Below, piece after piece: positions 55,330-64,000 of a stretch of DNA of 64,000 nucleotides. The notes under the pieces were generated by a model. It made no database searches. It had not been told where the DNA came from and saw only the letters and a list, made by a program, of their open reading frames with translations. Made by a program: the position numbers and the translations under genes. Location of the stretch: assembly GCA_021816455.1 (NCBI GenBank), contig JAKAXU010000012.1, positions 1-64,000 of the forward strand, in the 5' to 3' direction. Position 1 is the stretch's first letter. The number at the start of each line of letters is the position of its first letter. The stretch comes from Acidobacteriota bacterium (GTDB lineage: Bacteria; Acidobacteriota; Terriglobia; Terriglobales; Acidobacteriaceae).

Positions 55330-56786
55330 AGCAGATATACTCCTGGCTCGACCATCGCCTGCAACTCGGCAAGCCGCTCATCGAGATGGCCGAGCACCCT
55401 ATTCCTAACCGTACCGCAAGCTGGTGGTACGTCTTCGGAAGCGCTGCCTTCACGCTGCTCCTGCTTCAGATTGTCACCGGCATCCTGCTGGCGCTTGTCT
55501 ACGTGCCGTCCGCCGGGGAAGCATGGAACAGTCTGAACTTCCTCAATCATCAGCTCACTCTGGGATGGTTTCTGCGCGCCATGCACGGCTGGGGATCGAA
55601 CTTCATGGTCGCCGTCGTGCTCATTCACATGGCTCAGGTCTTCCTCTTCGGAGCCTACAAATACCCCCGTGAATTCACATGGACGCTCGGCGTCTTCCTG
55701 CTGTTGATGACTCTCGGCATGGCCTTCACCGGGCAGGTCATGCGTTTTGACCAGGATGCCTACTGGGGTCTCGGCATCGGAGCCTCCATTGTCAGCCGAG
55801 TTCCGTGGGTCGGCGGTTCACTCGTCCACATGATGCTTGGCGGCCCCATCATCGCTGGCGCCACACTTTCGCGCTTTTTCACATTGCATGTCTTTGTCAT
55901 CCCCGGTCTCATGCTGGTTTTCACCTTTCTGCATGTGTGGATGGTCCTCAAGCTCGGCATCAACGAGTGGCCCATGCCTGGCCGCGTCGTGCGCCGCTCC
56001 ACGTACATGGCCGAGTACCATGAGTTAACCACTCGGGACGGTCTGCCCTTTGTCCCCGGCGGCGTCTGGAAGGACGCAGTTTTTTCCGCGGCGATCATCG
56101 CCGCCGTAGCCGTCTGCGCCGTCGTCTTCGGCCCCTTCGGCCCTAGTGGCCAACCCGACCCGACCATCATTCAGACTGTGCCCAAGCCGGATTTCTTCTT
56201 CCTCTGGCTCTATGCGGTTCTCTCCTATCTGCCGCCAAGCTTGGAGACTCCATTTCTGCTCATCGCGCCCGTGCTGGGTATTGCCGCACTGCTCGGCCTG
56301 CCTTTTTATGCAGCCGAAGGCGAAAAAAGCTGGCATCGGCGCCCGATCGCCATTCTCGTGCTGACCACTGTGGCGGTTTCCTTCGGTGTGCTTACGCATC
56401 TTGGCACCTACACGCCGTGGAGTCCGCACATGGATGCCTGGAGCGGCGGGCCATCCATTCCGGCTCGTTTTCTGCACACCGCCAGCCCGCTGGAGCGCGA
56501 AGGAGCAGTAGTCTTCCAGGCCAAACAGTGCCGCAACTGCCACTCCATCGCAGGCTACGGCGGCCAACGCGGGCCGGCACTGGACGACATTGCTACGCGC
56601 ATGACCAAAGACCAGCTCATTCGTCAGGTTCTGCAGGGCGGCGGCAACATGCCCGCCTACGGCAAGAACCTTTCGCCCTCCGAAGTCACCGCGCTGGTCA
56701 GCTTCCTTGAAACCCTCCATCCCGCCAACGAGCCTGCCGCCGCAGATGCGGCTCAGGCAGCGGCTACAGGACCATCAGGACATTAG
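55317..56786 (+). CDS. qcrB: Cytochrome b (b6-type) with C-terminal cytochrome c
   Basis: 489 residues. About eight membrane helices carry the two haem pairs: His90-x13-His104 and His191-x14-His206. The x14 spacing is that of cytochrome b6 and of Gram-positive-type complexes. The Qo-site motif PEWY is replaced by PDFF (291-294). After the last helix a cytochrome c is fused, haem motif CRNCH (405-409) and ligand Met445. Thus N-terminal (b6-like), C-terminal (subunit IV-like) and c parts are all on one chain. No separate cytochrome c1 gene occurs. Confidence 0.93.
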   Translation: MSRLKQIYSWLDHRLQLGKPLIEMAEHPIPNRTASWWYVFGSAAFTLLLLQIVTGILLALVYVPSAGEAWNSLNFLNHQLTLGWFLRAMHGWGSNFMVAVVLIHMAQVFLFGAYKYPREFTWTLGVFLLLMTLGMAFTGQVMRFDQDAYWGLGIGASIVSRVPWVGGSLVHMMLGGPIIAGATLSRFFTLHVFVIPGLMLVFTFLHVWMVLKLGINEWPMPGRVVRRSTYMAEYHELTTRDGLPFVPGGVWKDAVFSAAIIAAVAVCAVVFGPFGPSGQPDPTIIQTVPKPDFFFLWLYAVLSYLPPSLETPFLLIAPVLGIAALLGLPFYAAEGEKSWHRRPIAILVLTTVAVSFGVLTHLGTYTPWSPHMDAWSGGPSIPARFLHTASPLEREGAVVFQAKQCRNCHSIAGYGGQRGPALDDIATRMTKDQLIRQVLQGGGNMPAYGKNLSPSEVTALVSFLETLHPANEPAAADAAQAAATGPSGH

Positions 56787-56790
56787 TCGA

Positions 56791-57657
56791 ATGGAGCAGG
56801 TCACACTGGCCGATCTCTTCACGCGCTGGGATATCCCGCCCATCGTCACGGCGGAGCTGATTTTATCCCTGCTGATCTATCTCACTGGCTGGCTGCGGCT
56901 GCGGCGTACGCGCCGTGCCGCGATTTCCCCGTGGCGCATGGCCTGCTTCGTCGCCGGCATTGCAGCACTCTTCGTCGCCGTCTCATCTCCACTGGACACC
57001 TTCAGCGAATCGCTGCTCTTCATGCACATGGGCCAGCACTTCGTACTGATGTCGATCGCGCCGCCGCTCATCGTTCTCGGCTGCCCGGTAGTTCCTGTCC
57101 TTCGCGGATTGCCACGCTGGTTCATCCGCAATTTCCTGTCATTTTTCTTTCGCCGCCCCATCTTCCACAGGATCGCGCGCAAGCTCGTCGATCTTCGCTT
57201 CTCCTGGCTGGCGATGAACCTCGCTTACATCTGCTGGCATATTCCCGCGGCTTATGAGTTTGCCCTGAGTTCGGAGAACTGGCACAACTTCGAGCATCTC
57301 TGTTTCTTGTCCACCAGTCTGCTCTTCTGGTGGCCCATCCTGCGACCCTGGCCATTCCATTCCACCGGCTCTCGCTGGCCGGTGATTCCTTACCTGCTGC
57401 TGGCCGACCTGGTCAACACTGGTCTCTCTGCATTCCTCTGCTTCTCCGGGCGCTTGCTCTACCCCAGCTACGGCGAGGTCATGCCGCGTCCCTTTGGCCT
57501 CAGTGCGCTCTCCGACCAGATCGCTGCCGGAGCCTTCATGTGGGTCGCTGGGTCGACCATCTTCCTCATTCCGGCTCTCCTGCTCACCATGCAGCTTCTG
57601 CAAGGCCCGCGACTGGCTCCTGTGGAAGATATCTCTGCCATGCGCTCGCGGCCCTGA
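56791..57657 (+). CDS. ctaG: Cytochrome c oxidase assembly protein CtaG (caa3 type)
   Basis: About 288 residues with seven membrane helices: MEQVTLADLFTRWDIPP, SPLDTFSESLLFMHMGQHFVLMSIAPPLIVLGCP, WHIPAAYEFALSSENWHNFEHLCFLSTSLLFWWPI, and SDQIAAGAFMWVAGSTIFLIPALLLT are the caa3_CtaG family's conserved parts. It helps insert copper into the oxidase. It is four bases after qcrB and is the last gene of the operon; an ATG earlier in the frame at 56707 lies inside qcrB and is rejected. Confidence 0.94.
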   Translation: MEQVTLADLFTRWDIPPIVTAELILSLLIYLTGWLRLRRTRRAAISPWRMACFVAGIAALFVAVSSPLDTFSESLLFMHMGQHFVLMSIAPPLIVLGCPVVPVLRGLPRWFIRNFLSFFFRRPIFHRIARKLVDLRFSWLAMNLAYICWHIPAAYEFALSSENWHNFEHLCFLSTSLLFWWPILRPWPFHSTGSRWPVIPYLLLADLVNTGLSAFLCFSGRLLYPSYGEVMPRPFGLSALSDQIAAGAFMWVAGSTIFLIPALLLTMQLLQGPRLAPVEDISAMRSRP

Positions 57658-57739
57658 GAGAGCGGAACTCGACGCGGCCATAACGGAACAACGACTTACA
57701 GCCGCGCCGTTCCCGGCAACCTCTTTCGGCGCGCGTGAT

Positions 57740-59221
57740 TCAGCGCATCGGTTGCTGAAACCGGTAGACCAGCTCCGCATAGCCAAACTGCAAGTTGCGA
57801 TCCACAGGATAAATGTCGGCGATCACGCTCTTTCCCCAGGCGTGCCCATAGTAAAAGTTCAGGGCAAGATTGCGCGTAGTCTGCCAATCCGACGAGATAT
57901 CCCAGAACGAAGTAAATGTGCTGTGGCCGTTGCTTGGACGTCCCACATAGCCGAAAACCTTGTTATCGAATGCGCCGCCGCCCTGATACCAAAGGTCGTT
58001 GTTGGCTGCGAGCTGAATCCAGTGCAGATCGCTGCGCAGCTCCAGCCGTTTCGCTGGCCGATCGATCGCCTGCACAAACGTATCCTGGTTATTCATCAGG
58101 TTATAGAATGGCGTTCGCGCATAGACCCGCGGCGCCGGCAGCAGTTGAAAGAACGTCGTATGTCGGTTGTCGGACGGGTTATTGTCGCCACTGCCAAGGT
58201 AATAGCCAGCGCGCAGCCAGGGCGTTGAAGCCACTTGCGTCATCTGATAGCCGCCTTCGACTGCCAGCGCGCTGCCGGAGTGTGACTGCGTACCCCAGGA
58301 GCCGTTCTGCAGTGCGCCCCAGAAGAGAAAATCCGCGTTTCCTCGGCCCAAGGGCGCGCTAGCCAGCAGGTCGCCGCCGTAGGTTCCAATGCGGACGTTT
58401 CCGTGATCCGCCGCGCGTACGGCAAGTGGACGATTGTCAGTCTTTGTGATGCCGGTGCGACCGTCATGGTAGCCGATAGCGAAGATACGCCACAACAGGT
58501 GCCCGCCCAATTCCATGCGCGAAAGCGCCAGATATTGAAGGTCGACGTTCAGCTCCGGATTTCCATTCATGTTGAAAACGCCTTGATCGGCGCGTCCGCC
58601 AAAAGCGTAAACGTCCGCTCGGCCTGCGCTCAGGTGCCCGTCGATGCCGTCAAAGCTTCGCTGCGCGTTGGTGAATGCAAAGTTGCCCACCAGCCGCTGC
58701 GCGATGCGATTGGTTTGCAGCCATTGCAGCGTGGCCAGACGCGGCGTCAGTTCCTGGCCCTCGAAGAACTCGAAGCGCCCCAGCCGCAGCGACGTGCCGG
58801 AACGCAAAAAGCGATAGCGAAGAAAGCCCTGCTTGAAGAATGCGGCCGCAGGATAGGAATTGTTGCCGCCAGCAGCGTAATAGGTGCCGCCAAGGCCAAG
58901 CTGCCCCTGTGCGGGATTCGCAGATACCGCATCTGTGGGCAGGCCAAGAAGAGCTGGTTGCGCAAGCTCGGCCATCCAGTCCCAGCGGCGTGTCCGCTGC
59001 GCCAGGCTCAGCCGCAGCAACGATTCTGTATACGGATAGGTTTCGGTGTAACCATGAGCGGCAAACCACTGCCAGGTGTCCAGCCTGGTCCTGTCGTAGA
59101 GCGAGAATGTCAGAGGCGATCGTTCCGTCTCTTTCGGTTGTGCCATGCCGGGAATAACAAGAGCGGCTGTGAGCATGAGAAGCACAATTGCGCAGTGCAG
59201 CAGGCAGAAACGTCGTATCAA
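57740..59221 (-). CDS. Alginate-export-family outer-membrane protein
   Basis: About 493 residues. After a signal peptide (LLHCAIVLLMLTAALVIPGMAQ) the chain is made of amphipathic beta strands typical of the AlgE/alginate_exp family: LTFSLYDRTRLDTWQWF, LRYRFLRSGTSLRLGRFEFFEGQE, QRLVGNFAFTNAQRSFDGIDGHLSAGRADVYAFGG, KRLELRSDLHWIQLAANNDLWYQGGGAFD. The best start is TTG at 59221, because GAGGT lies five bases before it and no ATG gives a complete signal peptide. A polysaccharide or small-molecule outer-membrane channel is the usual role. Confidence 0.85.
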   Translation of the reverse strand: MIRRFCLLHCAIVLLMLTAALVIPGMAQPKETERSPLTFSLYDRTRLDTWQWFAAHGYTETYPYTESLLRLSLAQRTRRWDWMAELAQPALLGLPTDAVSANPAQGQLGLGGTYYAAGGNNSYPAAAFFKQGFLRYRFLRSGTSLRLGRFEFFEGQELTPRLATLQWLQTNRIAQRLVGNFAFTNAQRSFDGIDGHLSAGRADVYAFGGRADQGVFNMNGNPELNVDLQYLALSRMELGGHLLWRIFAIGYHDGRTGITKTDNRPLAVRAADHGNVRIGTYGGDLLASAPLGRGNADFLFWGALQNGSWGTQSHSGSALAVEGGYQMTQVASTPWLRAGYYLGSGDNNPSDNRHTTFFQLLPAPRVYARTPFYNLMNNQDTFVQAIDRPAKRLELRSDLHWIQLAANNDLWYQGGGAFDNKVFGYVGRPSNGHSTFTSFWDISSDWQTTRNLALNFYYGHAWGKSVIADIYPVDRNLQFGYAELVYRFQQPMR

Positions 59222-59451
59222 TGTCGACCTCGCGAAGGATTCAGGAGAAGCGCCCGATGTGCGATATTCGGCCAAAGTGTGTCTTCTGACCAGACGCCGG
59301 GAAGCGGGCCTTTCTTGGAGTCCTACTAACGATGCCTGACCGCATATGCGCGGCACAACCGACAATCGATGGGTTTGTGTCTCCATCGGAAGGCGGAACT
59401 CCCGTGATCGAAGCGGTCCAATTTCCTGCCAGAGAAAACTACAAAGAACAA

Positions 59452-59470
59452 GGCTGCCACCTGGGCAGCC
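59452..59470 (-). terminator. Terminator of the icd-mdh operon
   Basis: GGCTGCC (59452-59458) and GGCAGCC (59464-59470) pair with a five-base loop. On the minus strand, where mdh ends, the stem is followed by TTGTTCTTTG, a weak T-run. It lies about 40 bases past the mdh stop. Confidence 0.65.
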
Positions 59471-59508
59471 CTATTCTGACTTTCCTTTGCTCTCTGTTGG
59501 ATTACGCT

Positions 59509-60444
<936 letters not shown>

Positions 60445-60471
60445 TCAGTTGGCCGCGTTCTTGCGGCCGGG

Positions 60472-61872
60472 TTACATGTTGGCGATGATACAGTTGGCAA
60501 ACTCGCTGGTTCCGACCTTCGTTGCGCCTTGTAGTTGACGCGCAAAGTCATAGGTCACGGTCTTTGCCATCACCGTCTTTTCCAGCGCGGTTTCGATCAG
60601 TTTTGCCGCCTCTTTCCAGCCGATAAACTCCAGCAGCATCACGCCGGAGAGTATTACCGAGCCGGGATTGATCATATCCTTGTCGGCATACTTTGGAGCC
60701 GTGCCGTGTGTCGCCTCAAAAACGGCATAACCGTCGCCGATATTGGCTCCAGGCGCGATGCCGAGTCCTCCCACCTGCGCCGCCGCTGCATCGGAGATGT
60801 AATCTCCGTTCAGGTTTGTTGTCGCCAGCACGCTGTAATCCTCCGGCCGGATAATGATCTGCTGGAAGATTGAATCGGCGATGCGATCATTCACCAGAAT
60901 CCTGCTCTTCCACTTGCCGTCGCCGTGCGTTGCCTGAATCGCGGTGATCACCGAACGAACCTCGGCATAGACGGAATTGCGGAACTCATCGTTGGCAAAC
61001 TCCAGCCCTGGCTCAATCAGCGCGGCATTTTCCTCCACGGTCAGCTTTGGATTGGCTTCCAGATTGCCCAGTATCCAGCTTTCCCGCTCGGTCACCACTT
61101 GGTCACGGAACTCCTCTGTCGCCACTTGGTAGCCCCACTCGCGGAACGCGCCTTCGGTAAACTTCTGAATATTTCCCTTGTGCACAATCGTCACGGTCTT
61201 GCGTCCGCTCTCCAGCGCGAAGCGCAGCGCTGCGCGCACCAGACGTCGAGTTCCGGTGATCGAGATCGGCTTGATGCCGACGCCGGAGTCGGTGCGAATC
61301 TGTTTCTTGCTGCCTTTCAGCATCTCGTCGTTCAGAAACGTAATCAGCTTGTCGGCCTCCGGCGTACCCTGGCGAAACTCGATGCCGGAGTAAACATCCT
61401 CGGTGTTTTCGCGGTAGAGGACGATGTCGAGCTTTTCCGGATGCTTCACCGGCGAAGGTACGCCGGAGTAGTACTTCACCGGGCGAACGCAGGAGTAAAG
61501 GTCGAGAATCTGGCGCAGCGCCACATTCAGCGAGCGGATGCCTCCGCCCACAGGAGTCGTCAACGGCCCCTTGATCGACACGCGCAGATCGCGCGCCGCG
61601 GCCACCGTTTCATCGGGCAGCCATGTCTGGAACTTTCGGAATGCTTTCTCGCCGGCAAAGATCTCAAACCACTGGATCGAGCGCTTGCCGCTGTAGGCTT
61701 TTTCCACCGCAGCGTCAAAGACACGCTGCGACGCCTTCCAGATATCGCGTCCTGTGCCATCGCCTTCGATGTAGGGAATGATGGGATGATCGGGAATCGT
61801 AAACTTGCCGTTGGAATACTGTATGGGGGAGCCGTCTGCCGGGAGTGGAAGTCCGTTATAAGTGCTTTGCAT
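60472..61872 (-). CDS. icd: NADP-dependent isocitrate dehydrogenase
   Basis: About 466 residues. Motifs: [13 protein letters not shown], the phosphorylation-site segment [46 protein letters not shown], and [20 protein letters not shown], whose Lys-Tyr pair is the NADP-specific form. It feeds 2-oxoglutarate into the TCA cycle. The frame opens at 61935 but ATG 61872 behind GGATAGAAAG matches the family's start. Longer than the E. coli enzyme (416) by insertions in the middle (about residues 260-330). Confidence 0.95.
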   Translation of the reverse strand: MQSTYNGLPLPADGSPIQYSNGKFTIPDHPIIPYIEGDGTGRDIWKASQRVFDAAVEKAYSGKRSIQWFEIFAGEKAFRKFQTWLPDETVAAARDLRVSIKGPLTTPVGGGIRSLNVALRQILDLYSCVRPVKYYSGVPSPVKHPEKLDIVLYRENTEDVYSGIEFRQGTPEADKLITFLNDEMLKGSKKQIRTDSGVGIKPISITGTRRLVRAALRFALESGRKTVTIVHKGNIQKFTEGAFREWGYQVATEEFRDQVVTERESWILGNLEANPKLTVEENAALIEPGLEFANDEFRNSVYAEVRSVITAIQATHGDGKWKSRILVNDRIADSIFQQIIIRPEDYSVLATTNLNGDYISDAAAAQVGGLGIAPGANIGDGYAVFEATHGTAPKYADKDMINPGSVILSGVMLLEFIGWKEAAKLIETALEKTVMAKTVTYDFARQLQGATKVGTSEFANCIIANM

Positions 61873-62094
61873 CGCGCTGCTTTCTATCCTTTCCGTACGG
61901 TCAATCGGGTTATGTGGCGGAGATGCGGCAAACACTCACGCCGCAGATGCCACAACATGCGGGCCAAAGATAGAGGCTAACACCCGGAATTTACAGGTGG
62001 CAATCCGGATGTGGGACGGCGCGGTTTCGGATGGAAATTCGTTACACTTGGACAGGTGGCGCGAAGCGCAGTACACAGGCAAGGTGAAGACAGA

Positions 62095-63045
62095 ATGACA
62101 AGGCAAGCGGCAGGAAAGACGCGCGGATACCGGATCGCGCTGGTGCAGATGCGCATGGTGCCGAACCCGGCACAGAATCTGGAGACCGCGATGGCGCGCC
62201 TCCGCGAGGCAGCGTCCCTGGGCGCGCAGGTTGTCTGCCTGCCGGAGCTTTTTGAGGCGCAGTACTTCTGCCAGCGCGAAGATACGCATCTTTTCGATCT
62301 TGCCGTGCCAATTCCCGGGCCAGTAACCGAGCGTATCGGCGCAGTCGCGCGCGAGTGCTCCGTCGTGCTGATTGCCTCGCTCTTCGAGCGCCGCGCGGCT
62401 GGCCTCTACCACAACACCGCTGTCACATTTGAGCGCGATGGATCCATCGCCTCGGTCTATCGCAAGATGCATATTCCCGACGATCCGCTTTATTACGAGA
62501 AGTATTACTTCACGCCGGGCGATCTCGGATTCAAGGCCGTGGACACCTCCGTAGGTCGCATCGGCACGCTTGTCTGCTGGGATCAGTGGTATCCGGAGGG
62601 GGCGCGTCTTACTGCGCTTCAGGGTGCTGAAACCCTCTTTTATCCGACGGCCATCGGCTGGCATCCAGCGGAGAAGGCCGAATTCGGCGCGGCCCAGTAT
62701 GACGCCTGGCAGACCATCCAGCGCTCGCACGCCATCGCCAACGGCGTCTATGTCGCGGCGGTCAATCGCGTCGGCATGGAGCACGGCGATGTCCGCGGAA
62801 ACCGCGCAGACGGATTGGGACTGGAATTCTGGGGTGGATCGTTCATCGCGGACCCTTTCGGACGGATAGTGGCCAGGGCTTCCCACGACGCGGAGGAGAT
62901 TCTGATTGCCGAAATCGATCCTGTACTGATTGAAGAGACGCGCCGCAACTGGCCGTTCCTGAGGGATCGCCGCATCGACGCCTACGGGGGGCTGACGAAG
63001 CGTTTTCTGGACCGCGAAACGCCACAGAGCGGAGCAGGGAATTGA
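62095..63045 (+). CDS. aguB: N-carbamoylputrescine amidase-type nitrilase
   Basis: About 316 residues of the carbon-nitrogen hydrolase family with the Glu-Lys-Cys triad: Glu in CLPELFEAQYF, Lys in YRKMHIPDD and Cys161 in LVCWDQWYPE. The FTPGDLGFKAVDT segment and the late GNRADGLGLEFWGGSFIADPFGRIV fit N-carbamoylputrescine amidase, which releases putrescine, CO2 and ammonia. AAGGTGA lies seven bases before the ATG. The agmatine deiminase gene follows after 32 bases. Confidence 0.92.
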   Translation: MTRQAAGKTRGYRIALVQMRMVPNPAQNLETAMARLREAASLGAQVVCLPELFEAQYFCQREDTHLFDLAVPIPGPVTERIGAVARECSVVLIASLFERRAAGLYHNTAVTFERDGSIASVYRKMHIPDDPLYYEKYYFTPGDLGFKAVDTSVGRIGTLVCWDQWYPEGARLTALQGAETLFYPTAIGWHPAEKAEFGAAQYDAWQTIQRSHAIANGVYVAAVNRVGMEHGDVRGNRADGLGLEFWGGSFIADPFGRIVARASHDAEEILIAEIDPVLIEETRRNWPFLRDRRIDAYGGLTKRFLDRETPQSGAGN

Positions 63046-63077
63046 CCGCCGGAGAACCTATAGCAAGGACGAGCAAC

Positions 63078-64000
63078 ATGGAGGCAGGGAAGACTCCACG
63101 CTCGCTGGGTTTCCGTATGCCCGCCGAGTGGGAGCCGCACGAAGCGACATGGATTGCCTGGCCGCACAACGCCAGCGACTGGCCGGGGAAGTTTGGCGCA
63201 ATTCCCTGGGTGTATGTCGAGATCGTGCGCCTGTTGGCGGAGGGCGAGCGCGTCGAAATTCTGGTGCGCGACGAAGCGCTGCAACGACGGGCCTCTGCAA
63301 TGCTCCTGCAGGCGGGCGTATGCCTGGAGCGCGTGCGGTTTCATCTGTGGCGCACCAATCGAGTCTGGTTGCGCGACTCCGGACCGATCTTTGTTCGCAA
63401 CGCAGCGGGCGAGGTCGCCATTACGGACTGGAAGTTCAATGCCTGGGCGAAGTATCCGGACTGGCGCCTGGATGATCGAAACCCGGAGCGCGTGGCGGAA
63501 CTGCTGGGAATGCATCGCTGGCAGCCGACGGCGCGTGGCGCGGACGGCAGACCGCGATGGCTCGTGCTGGAAGGCGGCAGCATCGACGCAAACGGGGTCG
63601 GGTCACTGATCACCACGGAGGAATGCCTTCTGAGCGAAGTCCAGCAGCGCAACCCCGGCGTTCTGCGCGAGCAACTGGAAGAGGCTTTTGCCGAGTATCT
63701 CGGCGTGGAGCAGGTGCTCTGGCTGGGGCGCGGAACGGCCGGTGACGATACACACGGGCATGTGGACGACATCACGCGCTTTGTAGGTGAGGACGTGATC
63801 CTGACTGCTGTGGAACCGGATGCACGGGATGAAAATCACCAACCACTGCGCGAAAATCTCCAGCGCCTGCGCGCTTCGCGCACACCCTCCGGGCGCCAAT
63901 GGAATCTGATGGAACTGCCCATGCCGAGAGCAATTTTCTTTAACCGGCAGAGGCTTCCAGCGAGCTATGCAAACTTCTACATTGCGAATGATCGGGTGCT
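63078..64000 (+). CDS. aguA: Agmatine deiminase (3' end outside the window)
   Basis: 307 codons are visible, cut by the window end. The chain reads FRMPAEWEPHEATWIAWPHNASDWPG, WLRDSGPIFV and LEGGSIDANGVGSLITTEECLL, then GRGTAGDDTHGHVDDITRFV, all typical of agmatine deiminase, which forms N-carbamoylputrescine from agmatine. The catalytic Cys near the C-terminus is beyond the end. With aguB this makes the agmatine-to-putrescine pathway. ATG 63078 was set by hand and is preceded by AAGGACGAGC. Confidence 0.93.
   Translation, partial: MEAGKTPRSLGFRMPAEWEPHEATWIAWPHNASDWPGKFGAIPWVYVEIVRLLAEGERVEILVRDEALQRRASAMLLQAGVCLERVRFHLWRTNRVWLRDSGPIFVRNAAGEVAITDWKFNAWAKYPDWRLDDRNPERVAELLGMHRWQPTARGADGRPRWLVLEGGSIDANGVGSLITTEECLLSEVQQRNPGVLREQLEEAFAEYLGVEQVLWLGRGTAGDDTHGHVDDITRFVGEDVILTAVEPDARDENHQPLRENLQRLRASRTPSGRQWNLMELPMPRAIFFNRQRLPASYANFYIANDRV

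Overview
The window looks like a chromosomal segment of an Acidobacteriota member, probably close to the Acidobacteriaceae/Terriglobales. This is an inference from the mix of genes: DUF5916/CBM9-like, DUF3106, alginate-export and PQQ-propeller proteins, a secretin with a cohesin domain, many secreted glycoside hydrolases and moderately high GC. No 16S rRNA gene is present, so the assignment rests on gene content alone. Gene density is ordinary. There is one tRNA (Val, CAC), no rRNA, no CRISPR array and no phage module.

Layout. 1-7.8 kb is an accessory-looking, lower-GC stretch. It starts with the end of an IS5-like transposase and its terminal repeat, then carries small membrane proteins, a glycosyltransferase/(alpha/alpha)6-barrel fusion overlapping a GH130 mannoside phosphorylase/hydrolase, a frameshifted CRP/FNR regulator and a SYLF-domain protein. 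7.9-14.7 kb holds kdsD (arabinose-5-phosphate isomerase), a TlpA thioredoxin paired with a lone DsbD-alpha domain, a Tat-exported GH32 enzyme and a GH3-PA14 beta-glycosidase. 14.8-18.0 kb holds an AI-2E-type permease, pepA and smpB. 18.2-22.5 kb encodes a TPR-secretin-cohesin protein, two pseudopilins and an unknown protein. 22.4-26.3 kb is lon, an unknown membrane-anchored protein and engB. 26.5-33.7 kb holds an aldehyde dehydrogenase, a lipoprotein, a sialate O-acetylesterase-like enzyme, a possible Lnb/DUF4105-like protein, a DUF6526 protein and a PQQ-like beta-propeller.

33.7-36.4 kb is a decayed patch: a TetR regulator with a clear operator, a truncated and frameshifted CDF metal exporter, an intact hexapeptide acyltransferase and an M28 peptidase relic. 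36.4-43.2 kb has an ABC-F protein, a large DUF5916 outer-membrane protein and feoAB behind a promoter with two inverted repeats. 43.4-46.4 kb is proline dehydrogenase converging on an ECF sigma/anti-sigma/DUF3106 operon. After the tRNA and a large secreted glycosidase-like protein, 49.8-57.7 kb is a tight respiratory operon: caa3-type oxidase subunits II, I and III, a subunit-IV-like membrane protein, a diheme cytochrome c lipoprotein, a Rieske protein, a b6-type cytochrome b fused to cytochrome c, and CtaG. 57.7-64 kb has an alginate-export porin, an icd-mdh operon and an aguB-aguA pair, the latter cut by the window end.

The respiratory operon appears to encode a complete quinol:oxygen electron path (Rieske/cytochrome b-c to diheme c to CuA-cytochrome c subunit II to haem-copper subunit I) in one transcription unit, with icd and mdh feeding the TCA cycle nearby. 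The most unusual items are the cytochrome b-c fusion with a PDFF Qo motif, the secretin-cohesin fusion with its pseudopilins, the feoAB double-dyad promoter and the homopolymer frameshift in the CRP-like regulator. I did not see a clear anti-phage or other wholly new multi-gene system.
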